A stretch of 9,776 bases of DNA from Flavobacteriales bacterium UBA5422. GTDB lineage: Bacteria; Bacteroidota; Bacteroidia; Flavobacteriales_D; Crocinitomicaceae. The stretch's first letter is position 1. Every line of letters begins with the position of its first letter. The DNA lies in contig DHNG01000037.1 of assembly GCA_002409405.1 (NCBI GenBank), forward strand, positions 1,395 to 11,170. Reading direction: 5' to 3'. Of this stretch, positions 1-6,853 are shown in pieces. Below the pieces are notes generated by a model that was not told the origin of the DNA, did no database searches, and worked only from the letters and a program-made list of their open reading frames with translations. A program made the position numbers and the translations under genes.

Positions 1-1076
1 TTTGTATCTATTTCTGTTGTTAAGGTTGCAAAGTTAGGAAATTTTTTCGTAATAATGTCGTACAATAATTCTTGCGTAAATTGTTCGCTTTCAAAATGTC
101 CGATATCCGCAATGATTAATTTATCTTCCGCATCGAAAAACTCATGGTATTTGAAGTCTCCGGTGATGTAAATATCTGCTTTTGAACGAATAGCATCCTT
201 TAATAAAAAAGATCCGGATCCCCCGCAGAAAGCAACGGTTTCAATGGTAGATTTCACCAGTTTTGTATGCCGGATAACTCCACAGTTAAACTCCTTTTTC
301 ACAAAATTTAAAAATGCAGCTACCGGCATTGGAACAGGTAATTTTCCAACCATTCCGGCTCCTTCGAATGCATTTGAATTCTGGAGCGCAACAACATCGT
401 ATGCCACTTCTTCATACGGATGACTTTCTTTCATTGCCCGGACGACAGCAGCTAAATGATGGGTGGAAACCAATAGTTCCAATCTGTTTTCTTTTACTTG
501 TTCCGCCGTGCCGGACGTTCCGATGTACGGATTGGCTCCCTCAACAGGGGTAAAGGTTCCTGTCCCTTCTCCGAAAAAACTACAGCTCCTGTAATCACCG
601 ATAGAACCTGCTCCTGCATCAAACATTGCTTGTGCTACCTGTTCACGATTTTCCAACGGAACAAATACAGTAATTTTATTCAAAACACCGATCTTGGGAG
701 ACAATACGTGTAATTGTTCCAATCCCAGTCTGCGTCCGATCTCATCATTCACACCAAAGCGAAAATTATCGAGATTGGTGTGAATGGCATATAACGCGAT
801 ATCGTTTTTTATGCATTTCAACACAACGCGTTCAACATATGTTTTGCCGGTAAGGGATTTCAGTCCTTTAAAAACAATCGGGTGATGCGCGATGATCAGG
901 TTACATCCATGCTTGATGGCTTCGTCAACTACTTCTTCGGTACTGTCCAGACAGATCAGTGCTTGTGTGATTTCCATATCGCTGGTACCGGTAATCAGGC
1001 CGGAGTTGTCATAACTCTCCTGACTGCTTAGTGGCGCAATGGATTCCAGGTACTGTATAACTTCCTTCAGTTGCAT
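1..1076 (-). CDS. NIF3-family (YbgI/YqfO type) dinuclear metal-centre protein, C-terminus cut by window edge
   Basis: I translated the minus strand from ATG at 1076: 358 codons stay open to the window edge, so only the last few residues should be missing from the usual length of about 365. Family metal ligands are visible: H64 and H65 in AHHP, D103 in HTNLD, and H327 and E331 in GHFESE. Residues about 126-233 form the PII-like insert of the long YqfO-type proteins (GAGSIGDY near 155-162, HPYEE at 219-223). Known members form hexameric toroids with two metals per subunit; they are often labelled GTP cyclohydrolase type 2, but the true substrate is unsettled. The protein is presumably cytoplasmic, with no signal peptide. 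The start lies one base past the stop of the upstream LOG-family gene (TGA-T-ATG), so the pair is probably co-transcribed and translationally coupled. Family assignment is firm; function is not. Confidence 0.95.
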   Translation of the reverse strand, partial: MQLKEVIQYLESIAPLSSQESYDNSGLITGTSDMEITQALICLDSTEEVVDEAIKHGCNLIIAHHPIVFKGLKSLTGKTYVERVVLKCIKNDIALYAIHTNLDNFRFGVNDEIGRRLGLEQLHVLSPKIGVLNKITVFVPLENREQVAQAMFDAGAGSIGDYRSCSFFGEGTGTFTPVEGANPYIGTSGTAEQVKENRLELLVSTHHLAAVVRAMKESHPYEEVAYDVVALQNSNAFEGAGMVGKLPVPMPVAAFLNFVKKEFNCGVIRHTKLVKSTIETVAFCGGSGSFLLKDAIRSKADIYITGDFKYHEFFDAEDKLIIADIGHFESEQFTQELLYDIITKKFPNFATLTTEIDT

Positions 1077-1077
1077 A

Positions 1078-1761
1078 TCAGAAGTTAGGTGTCAGTTCAT
1101 GTGTTTTGTAGAAGTCATCAATGTAATTGTATGCTTCTTCAGCTGTGTCAACAATCTTGAATAAATTCAGGTCTTTTTCGGAAACGTTATTTTCCTGCTT
1201 TAGCATCACGTTGGTAATCCAGTCAATTAGTCCCGTCCAGTAAGAGCTTCCGATGAGTACAACCGGTCGCTTATTGATTTTGTTGGTTTGAATGAGCGTC
1301 AGTGCTTCAAATAATTCATCCATTGTTCCAAATCCTCCGGGAAGAATGACAAATCCTTGGGAATACTTTACAAATACTACTTTCCGGACAAAGAAATAAT
1401 CAAATTTCAGGTTGGATTCTTCATCGATATACCTGTTGTGAAATTGTTCGAACGGTAGATCAATATTCAATCCTACCGATTTTCCTCCACCTGCCTGAGC
1501 TCCTTTGTTTCCCGCCTCCATGATTCCGGGTCCTCCTCCTGTAATTACTCCGTAACCCGCTTCAGCCAGTCGTTTCGAAATGTCAACTCCCAGTTGATAG
1601 TATTTATTGTCCTCAGAAGTTCTGGCAGATCCGAACACCGAAATACACGGTCCTATCTTTGCCATTTTCTCATACCCTTCTACAAACTCAGCCATGATTT
1701 TAAAAATTGCCCAGCTGTCGTTGATCTTTATCTCATTCCAGTCTTTTCTGATTTTATTCAT
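1078..1761 (-). CDS. LOG-family (TIGR00730) nucleotide phosphoribohydrolase
   Basis: The 227-residue Rossmann-fold protein carries both family signatures: GGGPGIME at residues 75-82 and PGGFGTMDE at 141-149, the usual form being PGGYGTLEE. GSARTSED at 44-51 is the N-terminal nucleotide-binding strand and loop, and R126-K127 fits the conserved Arg-Lys before the second motif. Relatives are often mislabelled lysine decarboxylase. Characterised LOG enzymes cleave cytokinin riboside 5'-monophosphates, or AMP-like nucleotides, to base plus ribose 5-phosphate; the bacterial substrate here is unknown. I chose ATG at 1761; a TTG at 1770 would add three residues (MND) and is less likely. The next gene, NIF3-like, begins one base after the stop. 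A -7 box at 1832-1825 could drive the pair. The protein is probably cytoplasmic. Confidence 0.93.
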   Translation of the reverse strand: MNKIRKDWNEIKINDSWAIFKIMAEFVEGYEKMAKIGPCISVFGSARTSEDNKYYQLGVDISKRLAEAGYGVITGGGPGIMEAGNKGAQAGGGKSVGLNIDLPFEQFHNRYIDEESNLKFDYFFVRKVVFVKYSQGFVILPGGFGTMDELFEALTLIQTNKINKRPVVLIGSSYWTGLIDWITNVMLKQENNVSEKDLNLFKIVDTAEEAYNYIDDFYKTHELTPNF

Positions 1762-1824
1762 ATCATTCAACTATTTTCTTGATTAATTGGTTAAGCTATA
1801 TTTCAAGTGTTTTTTATAGAATTT

Positions 1825-1832
1825 CAAAAATA
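1825..1832 (-). promoter_or_regulatory. Candidate -7 box for the LOG/NIF3 operon
   Basis: Read on the minus strand the bases are TATTTTTG, an exact match to the Bacteroidota -7 consensus TAnnTTTG. It lies 63 bases before the chosen ATG of the LOG gene, giving a predicted leader of roughly 55 bases. I found no clean TTTG -33 box at the expected distance, so this is a moderate call. Confidence 0.5.
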
Positions 1833-1910
1833 CGGATTAACTTTCATTATTGATGGTTTGAAGTCGTTTAATACTGCTTTCTGCGTATTTTTCAAATTAT
1901 TTCAGATGCA

Positions 1911-1943
1911 TTTGTCAGAGTATCAAACTATCATCTATATTTG
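1911..1943 (+). promoter_or_regulatory. Bacteroidota-type promoter for the small exported protein
   Basis: TTTG at 1911-1914 and TATATTTG at 1936-1943 are separated by 21 bases, matching the phylum's -33 TTTG / -7 TAnnTTTG arrangement. Transcription should begin near 1950, about 15 bases before the ATG at 1965. This also argues against a TTG start at 1941, which would fall inside the -7 box. Confidence 0.75.
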
Positions 1944-1964
1944 TTCTGTACTAAATTGAAAATT

Positions 1965-2564
1965 ATGAAAATAGGAAAAATGACGTTATTAATGATGTTT
2001 GTCGGAATGGCAAGCATGGGATTTTCTCAAAAAATTATCAAATCAGAAGGTGATTTAGGATTCCTGAAGTCAGAAAAAACTTTAAATCTGGAATACGATT
2101 ATTCGAATATGGGAGTTGGGAAATTCAAATCAGAAGAGGATTACGTCAATAGTAAAGTGAAAGAATACAACGAAAAAGAAGCAGGAAAGGGAGATCAGTG
2201 GAAAGAAAGTTGGGAAGGTTCAAGAGACCGCGTATACCATCCTAAATTTGAAGAATTATTCAATAAATATTCAGGATTGACAGCTTCCCGAAACAATGAG
2301 AATGCAAATTATACATTGATCGTGAAAACTGTTTTTACGGAGCCTGGATTTAATGTAGGAGTTGCAAGCAAACCTGCAGCAGTAAGTTTTGAATACATTT
2401 TTGTTGATTCAGCAACAAAGAAAGTCGTAGCAAAATATACACAGGCAAATGTACCGGGAGCACAGGCAATGGGATATGATTTCGATACAAGTACACGTAT
2501 TTCAGAGTCTTATGCTAAAGCAGGAAAAATGCTGGGTGGATTTATTGTAAAAAGCAATAAATAA
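1965..2564 (+). CDS. Small exported protein of unknown function
   Basis: The 199-residue product begins with a clear signal peptide: MKIGKM, a hydrophobic core to residue 20, then a likely cut in GFS|QK after residue 21. The mature part is about 178 residues, polar and lysine/glutamate rich in its first half (residues 50-95), with a beta-like second half. The C-terminal 40 residues are glycine-rich with an alanine/serine helix (RISESYAKAGKMLGGFI) that looks like the conserved core of a family. There is no lipobox cysteine and no T9SS tail, so it is probably periplasmic. I chose ATG at 1965 because it follows the promoter by a short leader and gives the cleanest signal peptide. I do not recognise the family. 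A strong terminator follows, so it is transcribed alone. Confidence 0.85.
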   Translation: MKIGKMTLLMMFVGMASMGFSQKIIKSEGDLGFLKSEKTLNLEYDYSNMGVGKFKSEEDYVNSKVKEYNEKEAGKGDQWKESWEGSRDRVYHPKFEELFNKYSGLTASRNNENANYTLIVKTVFTEPGFNVGVASKPAAVSFEYIFVDSATKKVVAKYTQANVPGAQAMGYDFDTSTRISESYAKAGKMLGGFIVKSNK

Positions 2565-2588
2565 TTAAAAGAAAAAATAATTTTTTAC

Positions 2589-2623
2589 AAGAGGGACGTC
2601 AAAATTTTTGACGTCCCTCTTTT
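2589..2623 (+). terminator. Strong intrinsic terminator after the exported protein gene
   Basis: AAGAGGGACGTCAAA pairs perfectly with TTTGACGTCCCTCTT (2589-2603 with 2607-2621), leaving a minimal loop and followed by further T residues to 2623. It starts 24 bases after the stop codon. The stem is symmetric and could also stop minus-strand transcription, but no minus-strand gene enters from the right. Confidence 0.88.
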
Positions 2624-2648
2624 CATATAATTATTCTGAATTCTTCGA

Positions 2649-2656
2649 TATCTTTG
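2649..2656 (+). promoter_or_regulatory. Candidate -7 box for the 70-residue membrane protein
   Basis: TATCTTTG is an exact TAnnTTTG match, 20 bases before the ATG at 2677, so the leader would be very short. The upstream element is poor: TTTC at 2621-2624 lies 24 bases away instead of TTTG at 19-21. The box lies directly after the preceding gene's terminator, where a new promoter is expected. Confidence 0.6.
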
Positions 2657-2676
2657 CACTTTCAAATTCAGATTCA

Positions 2677-2889
2677 ATGCGTCAAAAAATCATTACATCG
2701 GCTATTATTTGGACAGGACTTTACCCGGTGTTGTTAATCGTATCTTCTTTGTTGCATCCATTTATCGGATCCTGGCATTTTGCGCTAAAAACACTCATAA
2801 CAACGCTTATTGTTGTTCCGGCGATGGTTTTTTTCATTATTCCCCTGGTGAGAAATCTCTTTAAAATTATAGGAATCGTTAAAGAGTAG
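2677..2889 (+). CDS. Small two-helix membrane protein
   Basis: The 70-residue product is almost entirely membrane: helix 1 at about residues 7-28, a short loop with HPFIGSWHF, and helix 2 at about 36-57, ending in a basic tail (RNLFKIIGIVKE). The pattern of a YP..L.....LL.P.. first helix and a LKTL..TL.VVPAM....PLVR second helix resembles the two-helix C-terminal tail of membrane-attached antibiotic-biosynthesis-monooxygenase (ABM) proteins. Here it stands alone without the enzymatic domain; this likeness is from memory and uncertain. ATG at 2677 was chosen because it follows a -7 box; an in-frame TTG at 2608 would lie inside the upstream terminator hairpin. No function is assigned. Confidence 0.72.
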   Translation: MRQKIITSAIIWTGLYPVLLIVSSLLHPFIGSWHFALKTLITTLIVVPAMVFFIIPLVRNLFKIIGIVKE

Positions 2890-2906
2890 CCGTTCGGTAA
2901 AATAAT

Positions 2907-2937
2907 TTTCTACCATCAATTAAATAGTTTACTTTAG
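2907..2937 (+). promoter_or_regulatory. Weak candidate promoter for the M1 peptidase gene
   Basis: TTTC at 2907-2910 and TACTTTAG at 2930-2937 are spaced by 19 bases. Each differs by one base from the TTTG / TAnnTTTG consensus. The start codon follows 20 bases later. The peptidase might instead be read through from the small membrane protein gene, which ends 68 bases upstream with no terminator between them. Confidence 0.35.
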
Positions 2938-2957
2938 CGTCAACTAAAAGTGAAACC

Positions 2958-4925
2958 ATGCACAAAATTTTATTCTCCCTTTTCTCCACAGTTATTTGCT
3001 GTGGTATTTTTGCCCAGGAAACAGCAACACATTGTTCCAAAAGAACACAGTACTCCAACCAGTTAAAAATCTCTCCTTACGTCGATGAAGCACAGGTACT
3101 TCAACAAAAAAAGTACGATGTAACGTTTTATAAGTTGAATTTGAACATGACAAATACTACAACTGCATTATCAGGAGTGGTAGATATCCATGCGACAGCA
3201 ACACAGGCAATTGATTCTGCTTTACTGGAATTTTACAGTGGCTTTACAATCAATGCCATTGAAGTAGATGGCGCCACAACACCTTATTCACGTTCTGGTT
3301 CTCTGCTTTCTATTCCACTGAATCGCGCAGCAGGAGTTCCGTTTGTTATTTCTGTAGATTACGCTGGAACACCTCCGACAGCAGCAACGAATCCATTGGG
3401 TGGTTCCGGGATGACCAATGCATCTTCTCCTTCGTGGGGAAATCGGGTTACCTGGTCACTCTCCGAACCGTTCTCTACGTTGGAATGGTTTCCGTGCAAA
3501 CAAGACCTCAAAGACAAGGCAGATTCGGTACAAGTCAATGTTACTGTTCCGGATAACCTGATGGCAGGTTCCAACGGTATTCTGGATAGCGTTACTACAG
3601 CTGGCGGTTTCAAAACATTTCACTGGATGCATCGACACCCGATCGCATACTACCTGATTTCGGTTGCAGTTGCCAGTTACCAGGAATACACTGTTTATGC
3701 AAACCCTGCAGGAGCGTCACAACCGGTTATGATTCAGAATTTTATTTACGATAATCCACAGTTTTTACCAAACTTTCAGAATGACATTGACGAAACGGTT
3801 GATTTTATGGAACTGTTTGCAGATTTGTATGGTCCTTATCCGTTTCAGGATGAAAAATATGGACATTGCGTTGCACCTTTATCCGGAGGAATGGAACACC
3901 AGACAATGACGACACAAGGCTTTTTCGAACGTTCACTGACAGCACATGAACTGGCACATCAATGGTGGGGAAATCATGTAACGTGTGGTTCCTGGGCGGA
4001 TATCTGGATCAACGAAGGTTTTGCTTCTTATTCAGAATACCTGATGCTGGAAAATCTGTATTCATTCAACGCTGCCCAAGCAAATATGGCTGACGTGCAT
4101 ACCAGCGTAATGACACAACCGGGAGGAAGTACCTGGGTCGTTGATAGCTTGAATGAAGGTGCCATTTTCAGCGGGAGACTTGTATATGATAAGGGAGGTG
4201 CGATCGTTCATACGTTGCGTTACCTGATCAATGATGATGATGTATTTTTTGATGTATTGAAAAATGTTCAGGTTGCTTTTGCAAACAGTACTGCAACAGG
4301 ATTGGAATTTAAAGCATATGCAGAACAGGAAACAGGATTGGATCTGACCGACTTTTTCAATCAATGGTACTTTGGAGAAGGATATCCGACGTATGCTGTT
4401 CAATACAATGCGGTTGGAACAACTGTTAATGTGCAGATTAATCAGACGGTATCCCGCCCAACGGTAACACCATTGTTTACGAATCCTGTTGACCTTAGAA
4501 TTCTGAGAAGCGGGGGGCTTGGCGATACAATCGTTCGCATTGATATTACTTCAAATCAGACGACGGCAACCATTTCGGGAATTGAAAATTTTGTTTCTGT
4601 AAATGCAGTTGATCCCCTTAATTACATTATTAACAAGGCAGGTGCCATTACACAAAATCCGAATTTGTCTGTTGCGGACCTGCAACAGGAAGCAGAAACC
4701 TTACTGATATATCCGAACCCTACGGAGGGCCAGCTGACGGTTGTTTTTTCAGATGAACAACCACGCACACTTCGTTTGATTGACCAGAAAGGAAAAACGG
4801 TATTGGAGCAAAAAGTAGTTTCGATGGAAACAATTGACTTATCGGGGTTTGGTTCGGGGCAATACTTAGTGGAATTGACAGATACCCGACAAGTAGGTGT
4901 GACACGAAAAGTAATCAAAAAATAA
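2958..4925 (+). CDS. Secreted M1-family zinc metallopeptidase with T9SS sorting domain
   Basis: The 655-residue protein has a signal peptide (cut after about A19, GIFA|Q), an N-terminal beta domain (about 50-250), a catalytic domain (about 260-480), a linker beta region and a C-terminal T9SS type A sorting domain (about 580-655, YPNP at 585-588, basic end VIKK). The M1 zinc site is complete: H330-E331-x-x-H334 (HELAHQWWG) with E353 as third ligand after 18 residues. GGMEH at 310-314 replaces the classical GAMEN exopeptidase motif, and Y410 (VYDKGG) is the likely transition-state tyrosine. It should remove N-terminal residues from peptides at the cell surface or in the medium after outer-membrane export by T9SS. 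The large helical C-terminal domain of aminopeptidase N is absent, as in other short members. The three motifs make the call firm; substrate range is unknown. Confidence 0.96.
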   Translation: MHKILFSLFSTVICCGIFAQETATHCSKRTQYSNQLKISPYVDEAQVLQQKKYDVTFYKLNLNMTNTTTALSGVVDIHATATQAIDSALLEFYSGFTINAIEVDGATTPYSRSGSLLSIPLNRAAGVPFVISVDYAGTPPTAATNPLGGSGMTNASSPSWGNRVTWSLSEPFSTLEWFPCKQDLKDKADSVQVNVTVPDNLMAGSNGILDSVTTAGGFKTFHWMHRHPIAYYLISVAVASYQEYTVYANPAGASQPVMIQNFIYDNPQFLPNFQNDIDETVDFMELFADLYGPYPFQDEKYGHCVAPLSGGMEHQTMTTQGFFERSLTAHELAHQWWGNHVTCGSWADIWINEGFASYSEYLMLENLYSFNAAQANMADVHTSVMTQPGGSTWVVDSLNEGAIFSGRLVYDKGGAIVHTLRYLINDDDVFFDVLKNVQVAFANSTATGLEFKAYAEQETGLDLTDFFNQWYFGEGYPTYAVQYNAVGTTVNVQINQTVSRPTVTPLFTNPVDLRILRSGGLGDTIVRIDITSNQTTATISGIENFVSVNAVDPLNYIINKAGAITQNPNLSVADLQQEAETLLIYPNPTEGQLTVVFSDEQPRTLRLIDQKGKTVLEQKVVSMETIDLSGFGSGQYLVELTDTRQVGVTRKVIKK

Positions 4926-4969
4926 CAAATCGCGCATCCGGTGCAACGGGTGTACGAATAAAATTCAGG

Positions 4970-5001
4970 AAATCCCTTGTCGCTACGACAAGGGATTTTT
5001 T
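4970..5001 (+). terminator. Intrinsic terminator at the convergent junction
   Basis: A perfect 13-bp stem, AAATCCCTTGTCG with CGACAAGGGATTT (4970-4982 with 4986-4998), has a three-base loop CTA and runs into six T residues (4996-5001). It stops the M1 peptidase transcript. It also begins at the last codon of the convergent hydrolase gene and may serve that strand, though the minus-strand T tract is short. A weaker hairpin (4934-4940 with 4947-4953, two G-U pairs on the plus strand) lies just upstream. Confidence 0.88.
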
Positions 5002-6697
5002 AATCAAAAAAATCGTAGATGATCTGATACGGATCAGGGATCACGATACAGGATTCATCGCGTACATACCCTGCTTCCAGGTAACGGCCGTGTGTAGCAT
5101 GTCTGAGAATTTGATTCGGTATCCCGGAATTGGCCGGAACCCGTTTTTGTTGTTCAACACCAATTACCCAGTCGTGCTCTTTTCCTAATGCAATGCGTAT
5201 AACGGCATCCAGACTGGTGCTTCCAACGCGTTTAAAAAATCCTTTCTCATCTACCAGGCATTTGTGCCAGTCGGCTAGAACAGATGTATAGCGAATAGAT
5301 GGATTTAACGGAGGTCTGGACAAGATTGCCTGTAATTCAGGACTGTTGATGGTCATCATTTTGCAACCGGGTTGTGAAAGGAACCATTGAACGGATAATT
5401 GTGCCAGAGAAGCGATAATTTTCCCTGCCGGACCGGGAGAAACAGTTCTCCAGATGACCAGAACCCGTGATATTTTGTGTCCCAGGTTGAAATAACCGCA
5501 GCCATTACCTGCAGAAAACAACATAATTTTACTGATGACCGGAACGTGTTGTTGAAGAATCACATCTGCTGCCATACACTCTGCCACCAGTGCTCCGCGA
5601 CTGGAAGCAATGATTTGAAGGGGGTGTGACAGTTGTATGTTCAGTTGCTGGAGAAAGGATGACAACCAGGCAACGTTCCCTTCTGCGTGATCCGATATGG
5701 TCGGGTGGTTGAATGCCAGAATTTGTTCAAATTTTCCCTTTCCGAGCAATTCCTGCAACACATTTTTACCACCAGGACGAGGTTTGAGTAAATGTTCGAA
5801 CGAAGATTCGGTGTCGACAAAGGTTCCGTGAATCAATAACATTGTCTTAGCATGCGGATCAATCTGACTGCCGGTTTTTATCTGAATAAATTTTCCTGAA
5901 ACCCCATTCACCGGATCAAATTTCAACAGTGCATACTTGTCTTTCCCTGCCACTTTGGTTGTTCCTTTCTCCGATTGATTAATGGTTTTCAGAAACCGGT
6001 TGTACAATTGTTTTTCAGATCCTCTTTTTTGTTTAAACACCAACACCTTCACAATAAAACTCATCCCTGTTTCTATTCCGGATTGTCGGTATAGATTTTC
6101 GCTTTCCGGTACAGATTCCAGAATATAGTTGGGTTCTACAGGAAAGAGGTACGTCAGCCGATCTCTGGTGGAGGTTGTTTCTTGTTCATGCAGAATGTAC
6201 TCGGAGAAGGCCTGTTCGTCCAAAAAATCTTCTTTTTTACTTCGTTGAAAATAAACAATGGCACCTTCATCCGGTTCGATAAAAACAGTCAGACGAAGAC
6301 GGGGTAATTCCACCGGATTGAATACCTCCGGAAGTGAAAACTCAACAGCGTCAAAATTGATGTAATATTCATGAACTTCTTTTCTTCTGCGGATGCTCAA
6401 CTCCGGGTTGACAGCTTTCAAGTCTGCAATTTCTTTTCGGGTCAGGATATTCTTCGTTTCCTTATTGTGGATTCCTTCATCAGTATTTCCTTCCTTTGAG
6501 AAAACCAGTTCACCGGAAGGGCCGAACGGAGTATCGTTTTCCCAACCCAATGTTCCCCATATATTATCTTTGGTCGCTTTTCCTTTTTTCTGTAGGGTAG
6601 TTGTCAAGTCAGCTATTGGGATGTGTGACCATTCCCCCAACGGTAAAAAACGGTTGTCTTGCAGATTTCCGAGCAATTGTTGAATGTTTTCCTGCAT
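5000..6697 (-). CDS. Alpha/beta-hydrolase-fold protein with a long unassigned N-terminal region
   Basis: The 565-residue protein lacks a signal peptide or membrane helix, so it is probably cytoplasmic. Residues about 284-470 have alpha/beta-hydrolase features: strand plus oxyanion motif LLIHGTF (H290-G291-T292), followed by DTESSF, and a nucleophile elbow ASSRG with S366 as the probable nucleophile. H536 (HATHGRY) and D509 (EHDW) are possible triad partners, but their spacing is unproven. The HGT...ASSRG pattern resembles lipase-like DUF7379-type hydrolases; that name is from memory. Residues 1-280 show no motif I recognise: mixed charged and beta-rich (a run of strands around 105-145 and 200-235), perhaps a binding or regulatory domain. 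ATG at 6697 is the only good start. It is transcribed alone between the MFS terminator and the junction terminator. Substrate unknown. Confidence 0.85.
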   Translation of the reverse strand: MQENIQQLLGNLQDNRFLPLGEWSHIPIADLTTTLQKKGKATKDNIWGTLGWENDTPFGPSGELVFSKEGNTDEGIHNKETKNILTRKEIADLKAVNPELSIRRRKEVHEYYINFDAVEFSLPEVFNPVELPRLRLTVFIEPDEGAIVYFQRSKKEDFLDEQAFSEYILHEQETTSTRDRLTYLFPVEPNYILESVPESENLYRQSGIETGMSFIVKVLVFKQKRGSEKQLYNRFLKTINQSEKGTTKVAGKDKYALLKFDPVNGVSGKFIQIKTGSQIDPHAKTMLLIHGTFVDTESSFEHLLKPRPGGKNVLQELLGKGKFEQILAFNHPTISDHAEGNVAWLSSFLQQLNIQLSHPLQIIASSRGALVAECMAADVILQQHVPVISKIMLFSAGNGCGYFNLGHKISRVLVIWRTVSPGPAGKIIASLAQLSVQWFLSQPGCKMMTINSPELQAILSRPPLNPSIRYTSVLADWHKCLVDEKGFFKRVGSTSLDAVIRIALGKEHDWVIGVEQQKRVPANSGIPNQILRHATHGRYLEAGYVRDESCIVIPDPYQIIYDFFD

Positions 6698-6722
6698 AAT
6701 TAAGTAGCTGTTTTGATGCTTA

Positions 6723-6730
6723 CTAATATA
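6723..6730 (-). promoter_or_regulatory. Weak candidate -7 box for the hydrolase gene
   Basis: On the minus strand the bases are TATATTAG, one mismatch from TAnnTTTG, 25 bases before the ATG at 6697. CTTG lies 19 bases upstream as a one-mismatch -33 element. A separate promoter is expected because the preceding MFS gene ends in its own terminator. Confidence 0.4.
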
Positions 6731-6798
6731 GGATATTTTGCCGGAATTTCAAGAACGTATTTCTACGCGATTTTGAACAGTCGGGCTGTCAAGCGGGA

Positions 6799-6830
6799 AT
6801 AAAAAACCGGACAGATGAATCCGCCCGGTT
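6799..6830 (-). terminator. Intrinsic terminator of the MFS gene
   Basis: Read on the minus strand, AACCGGGCGGA (6830-6820) pairs with TCTGTCCGGTT (6815-6805) around a TTCA loop, followed by TTTTTTATT. Two of the 11 pairs are G-U wobbles that would be A-C mismatches on the plus strand, which supports minus-strand use. It begins 24 bases after the MFS stop codon. Confidence 0.87.
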
Positions 6831-6853
6831 AAAAGAATAATGTATGCCAACGA

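Noticed and set aside
314..713. Two plus-strand frames within the left-hand region
   Set aside because: The minus-strand NIF3 frame is continuous here with family metal ligands and conserved motifs, so these are antisense shadows.
1941..1964. TTG start for the exported protein eight codons upstream
   Set aside because: It would begin within the -7 box and spoil the signal peptide N-terminus.
2608..2676. TTG start extending the 70-residue membrane protein by 23 codons
   Set aside because: The extension lies inside the terminator hairpin and across the -7 box of the gene.
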